A DNA stretch of 64,000 nucleotides from Eriocheir sinensis (Eukaryota > Arthropoda > Malacostraca > Decapoda > Varunidae): contig NW_026111758.1 of assembly GCF_024679095.1 (NCBI RefSeq), forward strand, positions 63,501-127,500, written 5' to 3'. The notes beneath the pieces were generated by a model, which did not search any database, had not been told where the DNA came from, and saw only the letters and a list, made by a program, of their open reading frames with translations. A program made the translations under genes and the position numbers. Of this stretch, positions 1 to 11,885 are shown one piece after another (position 1 is the stretch's first letter; each line of letters opens with the position of its first letter).

Positions 1-1542
1 CTGACTGGAGCGAAAAATGGCAAATGAGTTTTAACGTAGATAAATGTAAAGTAATGCACATAGGTGAAAAAAATCCTAACTTTAAATATCAGATTCAAGG
101 ACATGAGCTCAGCGAAGTAAAACAAGAAAAAGATCTTTGTGTCATTATCAGTAACACTCTTAACCCGTGGGCTTCGCCATAGGAAAGCCGAGAAGTGGCC
201 GAGAAACGGCAAAATTACACTGCATTTTGAAACTAAGAAAAGAGCATGGAACGTACATCAGAGTACGCCTCTCATAACCATAAAGCTGTTAAAAATATTT
301 ACTTTTACTCAAACTTCATATTTTTTGGGTGGTGTTTGTTACAAAATAAACAGTCTTGTGACGCGTGGCATCTAGCCGAGAGTCGCTTGTTGTCTACTTT
401 AGAGAATTTGACAAGTGATTACTGTGTGGATAGCTAATTCAGTCTGCCATAACCTTACAGCACCACCTATGACAAAAAAGCCTGTCTCAAGATCATTCAC
501 CCACCGCTGTGACCCAGGGCATGTATGGTGGGTTGCTCTATGCCACCACAGCTTACAACTAGCTCGAATTATGGGTTTTATGGTGAGCCCATTTTAGGGT
601 CCACCGTACCACAGCCACGACTCGTGAAAGCCCAGAAAAGGGTCTGCTGACGTTCTCGGGTTAAAATGAGTGATCAATGTTCTGCAGCGTAAAAAGCCAA
701 TATGATGTTAGGATTCATCTCAAGAAACTTTGATTATAAATCACCTGAACTTATGAAGAGATAATAGTTAGCATTTGTAAGACCACACCTAGAATACGCC
801 ATTCAGTTCTGGTCACCGAACTATGTCAAAGATCAAGTTTTGCTAGAAAAGATACAGCGACGAGCAACGAAACAAATTCCAGCGCTCCGAAACTTGCCAT
901 ATGACGAGCGTTTTTCCCTAAAAAAGCGAAGGATAAGAGGGGACTTAATTGAAGTGTTCAAAATCCTTAATGGATTCGACAACATTAACCCAGATAGTCT
1001 ATTTCAGAGAGACACCAACACAATAACACGCAGCAACGGTATGAAGTTAAAGGGAAACCAATGTAACACATTGGTGCGCTGAAGTTTTTTCAATAATAGA
1101 GTCGTCGATCACTGGAATAGACTCCCACCGTCAGTAGTTAGCGCACAGAGTATCAATAGCTTCAAGTCTTCATTGGATAAGTACTTCAGGGATATAAGAT
1201 TATACTGACCCTTCTTCGCATGTTTTCAGACAGATTGCAGCAAGACCTCAACCTAAATCCATATTATTCTCCCCCACAACCTAGATTGCAAGTAGCGTAA
1301 GTTAACAATAGAGTAAAGCAACAGTTAATGTCCGCATGACAGGTGGAGTGAGGTGTGGGTGCAGTAAGGTGACAGGTTACTGGTTCAGTGCATAGTACCG
1401 CCAGTAAAATGAGGATCAAGCCTCCACCTGTGCCCCTGAAACTACACCTCACCCATTGTGAGTATTAGGGGGGATCCTGGGGGTGCCCTGTGTAGGCTAC
1501 CCGGCCTCTTCCAGTCTCCCTGTGTTTCTGTGTTCTTATGTA
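1..1542 (+). mobile_element. CR1-like LINE 3' end (duplication copy A)
   Basis: End of ORF2 of a 5'-truncated non-LTR retrotransposon, cut by the window edge. Positions 1-159 encode the tail of the reverse transcriptase (motif WQMSFNVDKCKVMHIG). After a 497-bp insertion the frame resumes at 665 and runs to the normal stop at 1205-1207, through the C-terminal motif VVDHWNRLPPSVVSAQS that is typical of CR1/L2-type elements. A premature TGA at 1080-1082 is absent from the partner copy at 25657-27559. The 3' UTR (1208-1542) ends in tgtgttcttatgt, resembling the (gttcttat)n tails at 51640 and 61495. It is dead. Clade assignment is inference from motif and tail. Confidence 0.8.
160..664. mobile_element. 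piggyBac-like non-autonomous element, copy A
   Basis: A 497-bp insertion flanked by TTAA at 160-163 and 661-664, with inner ends CCCG and CGGG. TTAA target duplication with CCC...GGG ends is the hallmark of piggyBac transposons. Removing the insert and one TTAA makes the LINE RT frame continuous (SNTLKMSDQCSA), so this is a real insertion. No transposase frame is present and the inverted repeats are very short, so it would be a MITE-like derivative. The internal short frames look non-coding. Confidence 0.6.
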
Positions 1543-1842
1543 ATGAAGTCATTTTCCCCCACAGCTTAGGTTACCAGTAGTGTAAGTTAAGGGTAGTAAT
1601 TTCCTCTTATTTCTCTCTTTACTGTAAAATTTCCATGTCCCTTTCTTCCTTAAAGGTACATGGTGTTCTCTTCTAACTATTTCCTGCCGGCACGTTGCCG
1701 GAGGGAGAGGTGGGTGGGGAGGAGCCTTCATCTTTTCTGTCCTGTTCTACCACACGTAGATTACTGGTAGTAGGGGTAGTAAACAGACACCCTCGCCATA
1801 GACCGATAGGTCTTCTGGTGTCTGTTCTTCCTATGTATTCCT
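1543..1842. other. Unassigned flank between LINE tail and satellite
   Basis: No gene is recognised. The stretch is almost identical to 27560-27820 as part of the segmental duplication. It diverges from the partner after the shared string caccctcgcc (about 1790-1800), where the CT satellite begins in the partner copy. Confidence 0.5.
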
Positions 1843-2610
1843 ATGTATTCTATGTATTCCTTCCTCCCTGTACCTCCTCCCTTCCCTTCCCTTCTTCCCT
1901 GTACCTCCTCCCTTCCCTTCCTCCCTGTACCTCCTCCCTTCCCTTCCCTTCCACTCTGTACCTCCTCCCTTCCCTTCCCTTCCTCCCTTCCCTTCCCTTC
2001 CTCCCTTCCCTTCCACTCTGTACCTCCTCCCTTCCCTTCCCTTCCTTTCCACTCTGTACCTCCTCCCTTCCCTTCTCTTCCTCCCTGTACCACCTCCCTT
2101 CCCTTCCCTTCCCTTCCACCCTGTACCTCCTCCTTTCCCTTCCCTTCCTCCCTTCCCCTCCCTTTCCTCCCTCCGTGTTTCTCCCTTCCCTTCCCTTTCC
2201 TCCCTCCCTTCCCTTCCCATTCCTCCCTTCCCTTCCCTTCCCATTCCTCCCTCCGTGTTTCTCCCTTCCCTTCCCTTTCCTCCCTCCCTTCCCTTCCCAT
2301 TCCTCCCTTCCCTTCCCTTCCCATTCCTCCCTCCGTGTCTCTCCCTTTCCTTTCCTCCCTCCGTGTCTCTCCCTTTCCTTTCGTCCCTCCGTGTCTCTCC
2401 CTTCCCTTTCGTCCCTCCGTGTCTCTCCCTTTCCTTTCGTCCCTCCGTGTCTCTCCCTTCCCTTTCCTTTCGTCCCTCCGTGTCTCTCCCTTCCCTTCCC
2501 TTTCCTCCCTCCGTGTCTCTCCCTTCCCTTCCCTTTCCTCCCTCCGTGTCTCTCCCTTCCCTTTCGTCCCTCCGTGTCTCTCCCTTCCCTTCCCTACCTT
2601 CTCCTTCTTC
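1843..2610. repeat. CT-rich satellite, two unit types
   Basis: Pure pyrimidine-rich tract of roughly 770 bp. The first half (about 1855-2160) is built of units like ctgtacctcctcccttccc; the second half (about 2160-2600) of units like ctccgtgtctctcccttccc. Long frames on both strands (Ser/Pro/Leu-rich on plus, Arg/Gly/Glu-rich on minus) are artefacts of the repeat. The same first unit type recurs at 22636-22762, 23936-24253, 25408-25646 and 27825-28015, so it is a dispersed satellite family. Confidence 0.9.
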
Positions 2611-2761
2611 TTGGTCTTCTCCTGAAGGTCGGGGATACACACGAGACTGTGTTTACTCTCTCCTTGCTCTTGCTCTTGCTGTACAGGTGACCCGTTGGAG
2701 AGTCAGGCCTTCGTATCGGCACAACCTGTAAAAATAAAACAACACAAGCAGTATATATCCA

Positions 2762-3353
2762 TTACAAATCTTCCAATTCCCTATTTCTTGCACACCACAT
2801 CTTTTCCAGAAAACTCCTCATGGCTTCTGTAATTCTTTCATTTGCTTCATCACTCAGTCTCAGCAGCAGCAGCATCCATTCCCTCTCTGTCCTTGCAATC
2901 CTCCCATTCACATCCCAGCCCACCTCACTCAGTGCCACCCTCATCATCTCCGTCCTTTCTCTCTGGTACCTCCCACACACCAGTATCACATGCGCGACAG
3001 TTTCATCCACACCCCTGTCACACATCTGACACACTTTGCTGCGGGACTCAGACCACCTGTAATTTCTTGCATTCACATTCATACACTGCGCCCGAGCTTG
3101 GAAGAGAAGATCACCACCCAGGCTTCCATCATACCAGCTGACACACTGCGGGGCTTCCTTTTCCTTGTACCACTCCAAAGTGCTCTTTCGCTCCATCGCA
3201 TGTTTCCACCTTCTCAGACCGTCTCAGACCTCTCTTCCACTTTCTCACACCCCATTCTAGACCCTCACTGTTCCTGTCAGTCACCTTCCACTCAAAGAAG
3301 CGCCTCCCTCCCTCTCTGCTCACGTACCCACCTGACTCGCATACCACTGTCAC
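2762..3353 (-). pseudogene. LINE ORF2 C-terminal fragment with zinc finger (copy A)
   Basis: Minus-strand remnant of the C-terminal region of a non-LTR element ORF2. It has the post-RT zinc-knuckle motif CQMCDRGVDETVAHVILVC and the upstream string GGDLLFQARAQCMNVNARNY. The frame is broken near 3196, where it shifts from an upstream frame (3353-3129) into the main one (3196-2762). The element has no relation in sequence to the LINE at 1-1542. Copy B lies at 28181-28782. Confidence 0.7.
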
Positions 3354-3412
3354 ATACTGTCAAGTCTTACGTTTTTTGCGCGTCTTACAAAATTTCGGTG
3401 ATTTTCAAGTCT

Positions 3413-3510
3413 TACGGCGTAAGTGATTGATTGATAGTTTATTGTTGCAGGTAAACAACAAGGGAGAAGGGAGGAACATGCCATCCCTACCCCCAGGCTA
3501 CGGCGTAAGT
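3413..3510 (-). mobile_element. 74-bp retroposon tail with 12-bp target duplication
   Basis: The 12-mer tacggcgtaagt occurs at 3413-3424 and 3499-3510 and flanks a 74-bp insert (3425-3498) that is missing from the duplicate locus near 28850. Read on the minus strand the insert ends with aataaactatcaatcaatc, a polyadenylation-like signal plus an (ATCA)n tail. This is what an extremely 5'-truncated LINE or SINE insertion looks like. The host family is not identified. Confidence 0.65.
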
Positions 3511-3790
3511 TGAAAATCTTACGTTTTTTCTCCGCTTGCGACATTTTTTTTTTTTTTCAATATGTTTGATTTAAACAATTGGAAATATATCGTACGCGGC
3601 ATATTCATGTGAGCGTGCTGAGTAACGGTTACTGTTACGGTTAAGGGAGCTTAAGGCGGCTTAATTTACACCTGCCTGGGACAGAAAACCTAAGTTTCAG
3701 GATGAAGTGCTTAAGAAAGTGATGTATACTGAAAAGAAAAGTGCGTAGAAGTGAAAAAGAAGAAAAGAGGAGCGAAAGAAGGAGGACCTA

Positions 3791-4193
3791 GGTCAGGTGT
3801 CGTTCGGGAAGCTTGGCCTTTGTATCGGCGCTTCCCTGATGATCTTCACTGGTCAGTTTTCAGTTTTCTAGGCTTTTTCTTTGTTGTTCTCTCTTTCTCC
3901 ACATTTCATATATCACTGGCTTGGTTTCTTCGATCAGCTCTTCTTTAAATAATAGTTCTCCAATTAAGTCTTCTTCTTCCTCTGTAGTGAGTCTTTTTAT
4001 TTGCAATATCTTCTTTCTTTCATTTGCATAAGCTGGGCACTGGATTAAAAAATGGGTTAAATTTTCTAGTTCACTATTGCACATGATGCATTTTGTGTCA
4101 CCATTCGTGTGCCTATTCCTGTCACTTAATTTTAGGTTGTTAGTCCTTGCCTTATATAATATTTCTGATGATGGCTTATTGTCATAAAGCCTA
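3791..4193 (-). mobile_element. LINE 3' fragment inserted in copy A
   Basis: About 403 bp present here but absent from the duplicate locus (29140-29150), flanked by ccta on both sides. The minus strand at 4084-3860 encodes the C-terminal zinc finger and tail of a LINE ORF2 (motif CIMCNSELENLTHFLIQC). The same arrangement (CIMCGAEEENLQHFLLCC) appears in the LINE at 34377-34430, so both belong to one family. The insertion happened after the segmental duplication or was lost from copy B. Confidence 0.65.
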
Positions 4194-4381
4194 AGAAGCG
4201 ATACAAAGCGGCACAGGTCAAAAGAAGAAGAAGAAGATCAAGAGCAGCAGCGGGAGAGTGTAAACACAGACACGGTGCGGTCGTGACAGCCGCACAAGGT
4301 AGACGTGCAGGATATCTCTCCTTGTCTGCCGGCTACCAGCTGCTCAGTTCCACGGCTGTGCGAGGCGACACGGCCTCCACC

Positions 4382-5829
4382 ATGGCCAGCCAGTCAGGTG
4401 GGCCGCCCCTAGAACTCATCCACACCGAGGCCGAGACCCCAGAGGACGTCAACATGACAGACCCGTCTCTTGGCGAGGACCCCCACCAGCAGGCCAAACG
4501 TCAGAAGACGTCCCAGTCACCGGCGGAGGCCCAGCCGGGCATGCAGCCCCCTACTCCTTCCGCTACACCAACCTTGCCGTCATACACCAGAGCATCCTTC
4601 CTCCTGCGGACCAAGAATGGCGCGCAGGTATTCAACAACCCCAGGAAGGTGTCGCAAGCCCTCACCTCCTCTCCAGTGGGGAAGTATATCCTGGAAGGGG
4701 AAACCCGTGCCCTGGGTAACGGTACGGCCCTCGTCATCGTCGTCTTTGCCCACAACCTACTCAAGGTTCCGGATCTCTCCAAGCCCTCCTTCCTCCTGGG
4801 AGAATGGGAGGTTACCTGCAGGAGAGCGGAGAAGGAAGATGACAAATACAACTACGCCAGGGTAGGGCCGCTGGCTGACGACACCACGATGGAAGAAATC
4901 CAGGCCGGATTCAAGACCCTAGATGGAGGTGAGTGTCTGGAACTCGCCTGGATTCCACCACACCTTCTCCCAAGGACCACCACAGGGAAATGGCTACGCC
5001 TCAAGGTGAGAGGGATAATCCCTAAGAGGGTCGCCATTTCTGGGCTCACGTTCTGGCCGAGGCCCTTCCTCCTCCCACTCTTACGCTGTCCGGTGTGCCT
5101 AAAGATCGGACACAGCGCCATTACCTGCCGGCTACCAGTGCGCTGTGCTAGGTGCAGCGGACCCCACCCCTCCAAGCAGGGGGACTCCACCTGCTCCCGG
5201 CCTTACCACTGTTTTCAGTGTGGGGGCCCACATGGACCCAGGTCCATTAAATGCCCCTTTACATCAGAGGCCCAGCAGCTCTACACCAGACTGATGGACG
5301 AAGGAAAGTCGCTCCATGAGGCCAACAACCAACTCCGGGACCTTAGGCCGGTCTGGCCCCGGCCTACCCCTAGGCCAACAACGCAGCCCCCACGACTCCC
5401 AGCGAGACCAGTCCAGGAGGGGGTCTCCTTCGCCTGCATCACCGGCAACAGGTATGCCTCCCTGGAGACTTTGGAGGATGAGCACCTGGAGGGGCCCTGG
5501 CCCAGCATCCACAACCCAGCACCATTCACCCCACTGCGCCCCAACCAACGACGGCACCAACATCGACACCCCACAGTCACCCCACGCCACCACACCGGAA
5601 TCACCCACACCACCGCCGAAGTAGAAGTTCACCACCCTCCTTCCACCCCCCACCACCACACGGAGCCCCCACACTCATCGCCTGAGGCTTCGGCAGACGC
5701 CAGTGCTCACACTCTGAGCCCACAAGCGATCACAAGCCCCCCTCACAATACAACCCATCCACCCTCACACTCTGCCAGACCCCCCAGGCCTGTACACCCA
5801 CTGCAGGATCCGCCTCAACCTACCTACTA
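4382..5829 (+). pseudogene. I-like LINE ORF1, 5' part, interrupted
   Basis: Nucleic-acid-binding ORF1 protein of a non-LTR retrotransposon. The ATG at 4382 is in a good context (caccATGg); the frame is open upstream but without a better start. Three CCHC-type knuckles are visible: CPVCLKIGHSAITC, CARCSGPHPSKQGDSTC and CFQCGGPHGPRSIKC, followed by a long Pro/His/Thr-rich tail. ORF1 proteins of this kind coat LINE RNA. The frame is broken at a TA (5828-5829) by the Tc1-bounded insertion and resumes at 14270, exactly in frame, to a stop at 14426-14428. Residues after 5829 in this frame are transposon-derived. Confidence 0.8.
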
Positions 5830-6291
5830 CAGTGCCCGCGAAAAAAAATGTTACATTTTGAGCGCAAAAAAAAAATGTTACACGCGAATCAACGTAACAT
5901 TTTTACTCACGTTCCCGCCATAAGAGAAGTGGGCGGAGCTTGGCTGACGTAGTGCGCTTGGTCCCCCCTTACTCCCTTCCCACCCCACGCCTCGCTCCTC
6001 AGCAAAGAGACTATATACGAAGAGATAGTGGTATGTAGTAATTCCTCGGGCGTGCGGAAGTAGCGCCATCTATTGCAGCCCACCAAAAACGTCACTTTTC
6101 AGGGGTAGCTTAACTATTTTTGAAGTACCTGCCACAGCACCCTATCCAGCCTTCACTTATTTTTTTTCATTGTAAAATGATTTACTAATGGGGTAAAGGA
6201 AAATATATTTGTTCTTATGTTTTATTAGGTATTATCTACACTATATCAATTTGTTTTTTTAGGAAAAATATGATGTTGAAAGCATTTGCTA

Positions 6292-7265
<974 letters not shown>

Positions 7266-7374
7266 AGCACACATTAAAGTTGGATGTAATAAAATATATG
7301 TTTTTAGCACACATTAAAGTTGGATGTAATAAAACATATGTTTTTAGCACACATTAAAGTTGGATGTAATAAAA
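7266..7374. repeat. 40-bp tandem repeat, 2.7 copies
   Basis: Unit begins agcacacattaaagttggat and repeats at 7266, 7306 and 7346 with almost no divergence. Confidence 0.85.
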
Positions 7375-7689
7375 TCATTTGATATGAAACTCCTTGAACT
7401 GGCCAACCAAACAAACCACTCTCTGTCCCCCTAAAAAAAAGCATTATTTTTCACAAGGTTTATGAGGCATTAGTCAAGAATATCAACTGCCATTACATTT
7501 TGTAAATCATACCTATGTGATTATGTATATCATATAAAGCAGAAAAAAAATTGCAAGCTGTAATACAAACAAGATTACTCCTGGAAGCCACATTAATGAT
7601 GCCAGACACGTGATGATAGACACTTAGTGTGATGAAATTACATGCTGTATTTCACATTATGAAACCAAGCCAAGTGTCACTGCAGGACA

Positions 7690-8165
7690 TATTAGGTAAG
7701 GCAGACACCAAAAGCTTGTTACCTGAACAAGATTAAATATAACAGGCAAAATCCACAATAAAATATTGCATACTGTTGGGTAGGTAAGAGAACAAATGCT
7801 TCCAAGCACTACACCTAAAATAAACAATGGTAGATATTCAAAGCTTGTGAGCTGAACAAGATCTGATTTATAATAGGCAAAACCAACAATGGTGCATTAC
7901 ATGCGATATCTGGCAGGGGATTCCTTGCATTACAATTGGAAAGTGGCAGACACCTAAAGCTTTTTAACTGAACAAGATCTGATTTATAACAGGCAAAACC
8001 AACAATGGTGCATTACGTGTGATATCTAGCAGGGAAGATAAATGATTCCTTGCATTACAACTGGAAAGTGGCAGACACCCAAAGCTTGTTAATTGAACAA
8101 GATCTGATTTATAACAAGCAAGCCCAACAATGGTACATTACTTGCAATATTTGGCAAAGTATATG
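7690..8165. repeat. About 122-bp tandem repeat, four copies
   Basis: Successive units start near 7690, 7798, 7921 and 8045. Each contains the strings aaagcttgttaactgaacaa, gatctgatttataacaggca and caacaatggtgcattac. The last two are the most alike. A separate diverged unit at 6735-6850 shows the array was once larger or was dispersed. No coding potential is apparent. Confidence 0.75.
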
Positions 8166-8501
8166 GAAAAAAATTCTTGGCGTAACAAGAGTAATACTAA
8201 ATAATGGCAAATCCCACAAAGTTTCTCTTCTTTTGACAAAGCCTGTGCTCTTTGCTGCAGGGCTGTCAGAGTCTGTTTGCTCCAGCCAACATGTACTGAA
8301 ATACCCCTGAGTCATGATTGAAGTGTTGAAACTGAAGACAAGTGAAATACTGTGCTCAGAAATCTATTAGCATTTGGACTTTGAAAGTATAAGGCCAGAG
8401 CAAACCTCCTCTCTTGTAACCCATATCTCCTACTAGGCTTAGATCTTGGCATCTTGCAGCATGTTGAACCTGACCTCAGAAAAAATCCATCCCTATTGGA
8501 T

Positions 8502-8623
8502 CTAAAAAATTGCTGGCTCTGGGCAAAAACTGCCCAGGATTTGTAACAGCCTGGGCTTTGAGCTGCCTTGCCTCCCGGTGCAGACGACAGACTGTTGTGT
8601 GCAGCAATTTTCACTTTTCATGT
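8502..8623 (-). CDS. Candidate terminal exon C of an unrecognised gene
   Basis: On the minus strand a strong acceptor (ttcatgtattttcag) ends just before 8623. The following frame runs 39 residues (start MKSENCCTQQSVVCTG, end FCPEPAIF) to a TAG at 8504-8502. Entry phase needs one base from the previous exon, which exon B (9624-9682) supplies. The peptide is cysteine-rich. It lies in the Tc1-bounded cargo. I do not recognise the protein. The model rests only on splice consensus and phase, so it may be chance. Confidence 0.3.
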
Positions 8624-8984
8624 CTGAAAATACATGAAAAAATATTTAATCACAATTCTAAATAATAAAATATGTGCATGTAATTGCATTATTTTCAGTG
8701 CTATAAGGACAGTGAATCTAAGCATTGACATTATGTCTGCACGCCAGCATCGATGGAAGGCTTCACTTAGATTGCCTGACAAGAGTAATATTTTCAGGAG
8801 AGATGGGGGAGAGGATACAACTGGAGACTCTTGACAGATATAATGTCAAGATCTACAAGCACCCATTTACCATATATATCTTTGATGTTCAGTCCATACT
8901 AAAACATTTGTCAATGTGTTGCCACACTAAAAACATAAAAATTCCCTGTTTCTGCAATGTTAGTCATACCTAAGCCCTGCTAAA

Positions 8985-9152
8985 CCATCCAAGTGAATCA
9001 AGGATGAGTTCTGGGCGGCAGCATGAGCCAATACTAAATGGCACCACTATAAAAAAAAAAAGCCTGCATCATGACAGGCCTGGGCCGACCGCCAGGCGCC
9101 TGAAGAAAACCTACCGGCGCTATAGGCAGGTGGGGAGAAAAAAAAAAAGGGA
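8985..9152 (+). mobile_element. tRNA-derived SINE, 3' fragment
   Basis: Shares with the fuller SINE at 55262-55648 the strings ccaagtgaatcaaggatgag, gcagcatgagccaat and ctaccggcgctataggcag, and ends in an A-rich tail. The tRNA-like head is missing. Two internal A-runs interrupt it. Confidence 0.7.
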
Positions 9153-9623
9153 TCACATCAGAAGAATGGACAAAGGTTTGTTAGTGGCACTTGAAGGTTA
9201 TGCTACCTCTTCAAAGATTGGCCAGTGATGGTTTAAAGTGGAACAGGATAAACAAGAAACAGGTAGATATCTGTGGACACTACTGTTACTATCAATTGCC
9301 AGCCTATGGCAAAATTTGAACCTATGCTATCAAAAACATAAGACCCATATGCTGATCACTCGACTAATCGTAACGGTACTACACCCATAGAAACATAATA
9401 AAGAGTTTAAATATATCATTCAAAATTTCAACCTTTTTACATACTTTTTTTTTGAGATATGAAGCCTACTGGTGTAACAGTTGAATATTGAACTCAATTT
9501 GTATGCAGAGATGTGAGGTATGTTATTAAGCTGTAATGTTTCCAACACATTAGTTGTGATTAAAGCAACACGGAATAGTAACTAAAGAGGATAAATTATC
9601 ACTGAGAACAAGAGGTTTCTTAC
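9153..9623. other. AT-rich cargo DNA, nothing recognised
   Basis: No frame, repeat or element could be supported here. It would be intronic if the minus-strand exon model (12369-8502) is right. Confidence 0.4.
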
Positions 9624-9682
9624 TATATTGTGGTGAGCTTGATGGCCAAGTCGAGTTTCCTCCAACCCCATCAAGTTCACAC
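9624..9682 (-). CDS. Candidate exon B of an unrecognised gene
   Basis: Minus-strand 59-nt exon between acceptor ttgcctctcaacag and donor GTAAGAAA. It encodes CELDGVGGNSTWPSSSPQY plus one base at each end. Its entry phase accepts the two bases left by exon A (12205-12369), and its exit phase fits exon C (8502-8623). The splice sites are good but the exon is very short, so evidence is only the three-way phase match. Confidence 0.3.
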
Positions 9683-11639
9683 CTGTTGAGAGGCAATTTT
9701 TTAATCAAAGTGAAAAATGGATGCAAATGGTCACTAAAATTAGTTATTATACTTGGTGTCACAAATTTGGGCAAAGAATTTAGGGAAGGACTCCTGGACT
9801 TGGCGTCACTGATGAGGTAAATGATCTCGTGCACTCATTGGGCTATAATATATACATTGTTATAATGTGTATTATTGTCTTGTTACTATATATTACCTAC
9901 TGATAATGGAAATACATGTCAGGATTAATCATCAAATACAAGGAAAAAAGAATCATGTATGGAAATTGTGAACTTTTAAGTTCATGTAACAAACAAAGTT
10001 TATTATACACAAAAAGGTTGGATACTTCAGATGTAAAAGATTTTTGGATATAACATCACCCCCCTCCTCCATATTGGTTCTTTAAAGCAAGGGTTGACTA
10101 CAGCTGATTATTATTTGCGGCAGGTTACACGACACTTATTTTAGTGCAAACCATCTGGAAATCAATGATCATTATAAGGAATACTTCTCATGAGTAGCTA
10201 CTAAAACTTGACAACCTAGAAGGATGCACCATCAGACTGTAAAGGATAGATATTTTATAAGACATAGCTACATTGGTGGATCCAAAGGGGGGCCCAGGCC
10301 CCCCCAATGTTCCTGAGTGATACAGGAAAACTAGCTCAAAAGCGCTGCAGCTAAAACAATGCTTTGGCACAAAGTCCAGGCCGTTATACCCACTGATTTA
10401 GGTCACTTCACCAGTTTTTCAAGACCAGGACTGCCTAGACTGGCTAATCGGTAATGCTAATGCTCCTTCCACCCGCAAAAAGTCTGACGTCCTCCCAAAA
10501 ACTCATTTCCTGGATCTACACCCAAAGACATACCGTAACATGGTTCAGTGATCATGGACAAAAAAAAAAAAAATGTTAAGACAATCAATATCCAATCATT
10601 TCAGGATACATAAATCAGCATCCATATGAAGGAATTCTACAACTTAAAAGTGATGTTGAGCAGGGCATGTGTTAAGTGACTTGCACAGTCTATTTTGTGA
10701 AGTCATAATTAGATTAATAACACAACAATCAACAAACACTAGATGAAGTATTCATACCAAAATCAGTACATGGAGCTGGTGCACTGCAATGGGAAGCACA
10801 TTCCTGCAGCTCACCAAGAGGGTTGAATGATGCCATGTACTTCAGGGGGGGTGGCTAAATGTCTTCACCCTTGGCCTCTCCCCCTTCAGCTGCCACATTC
10901 TCTTGGATGATATCGGACGTGTTCGGATCTGTTGGGATGTGGTTGTGTTAGATGTGGAATAACAAACGACAGTGGAACATGGAAGGAAAGAGTATGTCCA
11001 CACGGTAAAATACAGAGATGAGGATTGCACTGCATTAGTTGAGTGATTACAAGATGTAAATTGAAATTCTTTGGATACTGAAAGGATGTACGGGGACAAC
11101 TGGGTGAGAAGGGAGAGATGCAGATTTTTGTTATATAGCTAGATACACCAATGAAGACTTAGGACATACACATTCAGAAAGACCACAATTTTGGCTGCTA
11201 GACAGAAAAACACTAGATGTCAAAGTGCCAGGACATTGAAGGAAGTAATAATAAGAAAAGCAATAATAATTAATGAGTATAAATATATTTCTGATATTTT
11301 TGTTTATCTTAATGCTAGTATTGGAATTTTCAAACACTAAGAATATAGTAAATAAATAATGATAAATTAATTAAAATAAATACATTAATTGTACTAATAC
11401 TACCACTAACAATATTAACAGCACTGCATCTAATAGACTGAGCAATAAACTGAGTCTAATATGTAACCATAATTAAACTGTCTCTGTCTGAGTGTTATGT
11501 GAAGCTTGCTCCATGCACCATGATAGGAATGGCATAGATGCATGCAGGTTGCTGAGATGCTTACAGTCACCAGCCACTTGTAGATATGTCACCAAAATGT
11601 GTTGGAAGCATTGGCGGCCAACTTCCATTTATTTAACTA
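9683..11639. other. AT-rich cargo DNA with possible alternative exons
   Basis: No transposon or long frame was recognised. Two minus-strand stretches have exon-like acceptors: about 11150-11205 (acceptor tttttctgtctagcag, then peptide QNCGLSECVCPKSSL, phase-compatible with exon A) and about 10858-10935 (acceptor catcccaacag, then PNTSDIIQENVAAEGGEA to a stop). Donor sites or phases linking them are weak, so they are recorded as possibilities only. Confidence 0.25.
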
Positions 11640-11885
11640 TTATTTTCTTTAAACAAAGGAGACAGCTCAAGAGCAACAAAGCGTACTAGAAAAAAAAGCC
11701 CCACTACTCGCCACTCCCAAACAAAAGTAGAGTCTTGATACACTCTTCTTGAAGGTCAGATTATAGGCAGGAGGAAATGCGGACAACGGAAGGCTGTTCC
11801 AGAGTTTATCAGTGTAAGGGATGAAAGAGTGATGCTGGTTAACTTTTGCATAAGATGTTTGGCAAGATAGAACATGCAGTAATTG
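11640..11885 (-). mobile_element. LINE 3' end (Jockey-like family), minus strand
   Basis: The minus strand encodes the tail AKVNQHHSFIPYTDKLWNSL and continues into a 3' UTR containing ctcgccactcccaaacaaaa in reverse. The same tail and UTR occur at 41290-41570, 53425-53800 and 56920-57200. This copy is diverged and 5'-truncated. Confidence 0.65.

Noticed and set aside
1843..2610. Possible CRISPR-like array
   Set aside because: No constant repeat with variable spacers; simple satellite in a eukaryotic context.
1695..2731. Long Ser/Pro/Leu-rich plus-strand and Arg/Gly/Glu-rich minus-strand reading frames
   Set aside because: They exist in several frames at once because the CT satellite has no stop codons; no protein features.
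8312..8614. 100-codon minus-strand frame
   Set aside because: It overlaps candidate exon C in another frame and has no recognisable features; composition looks random.
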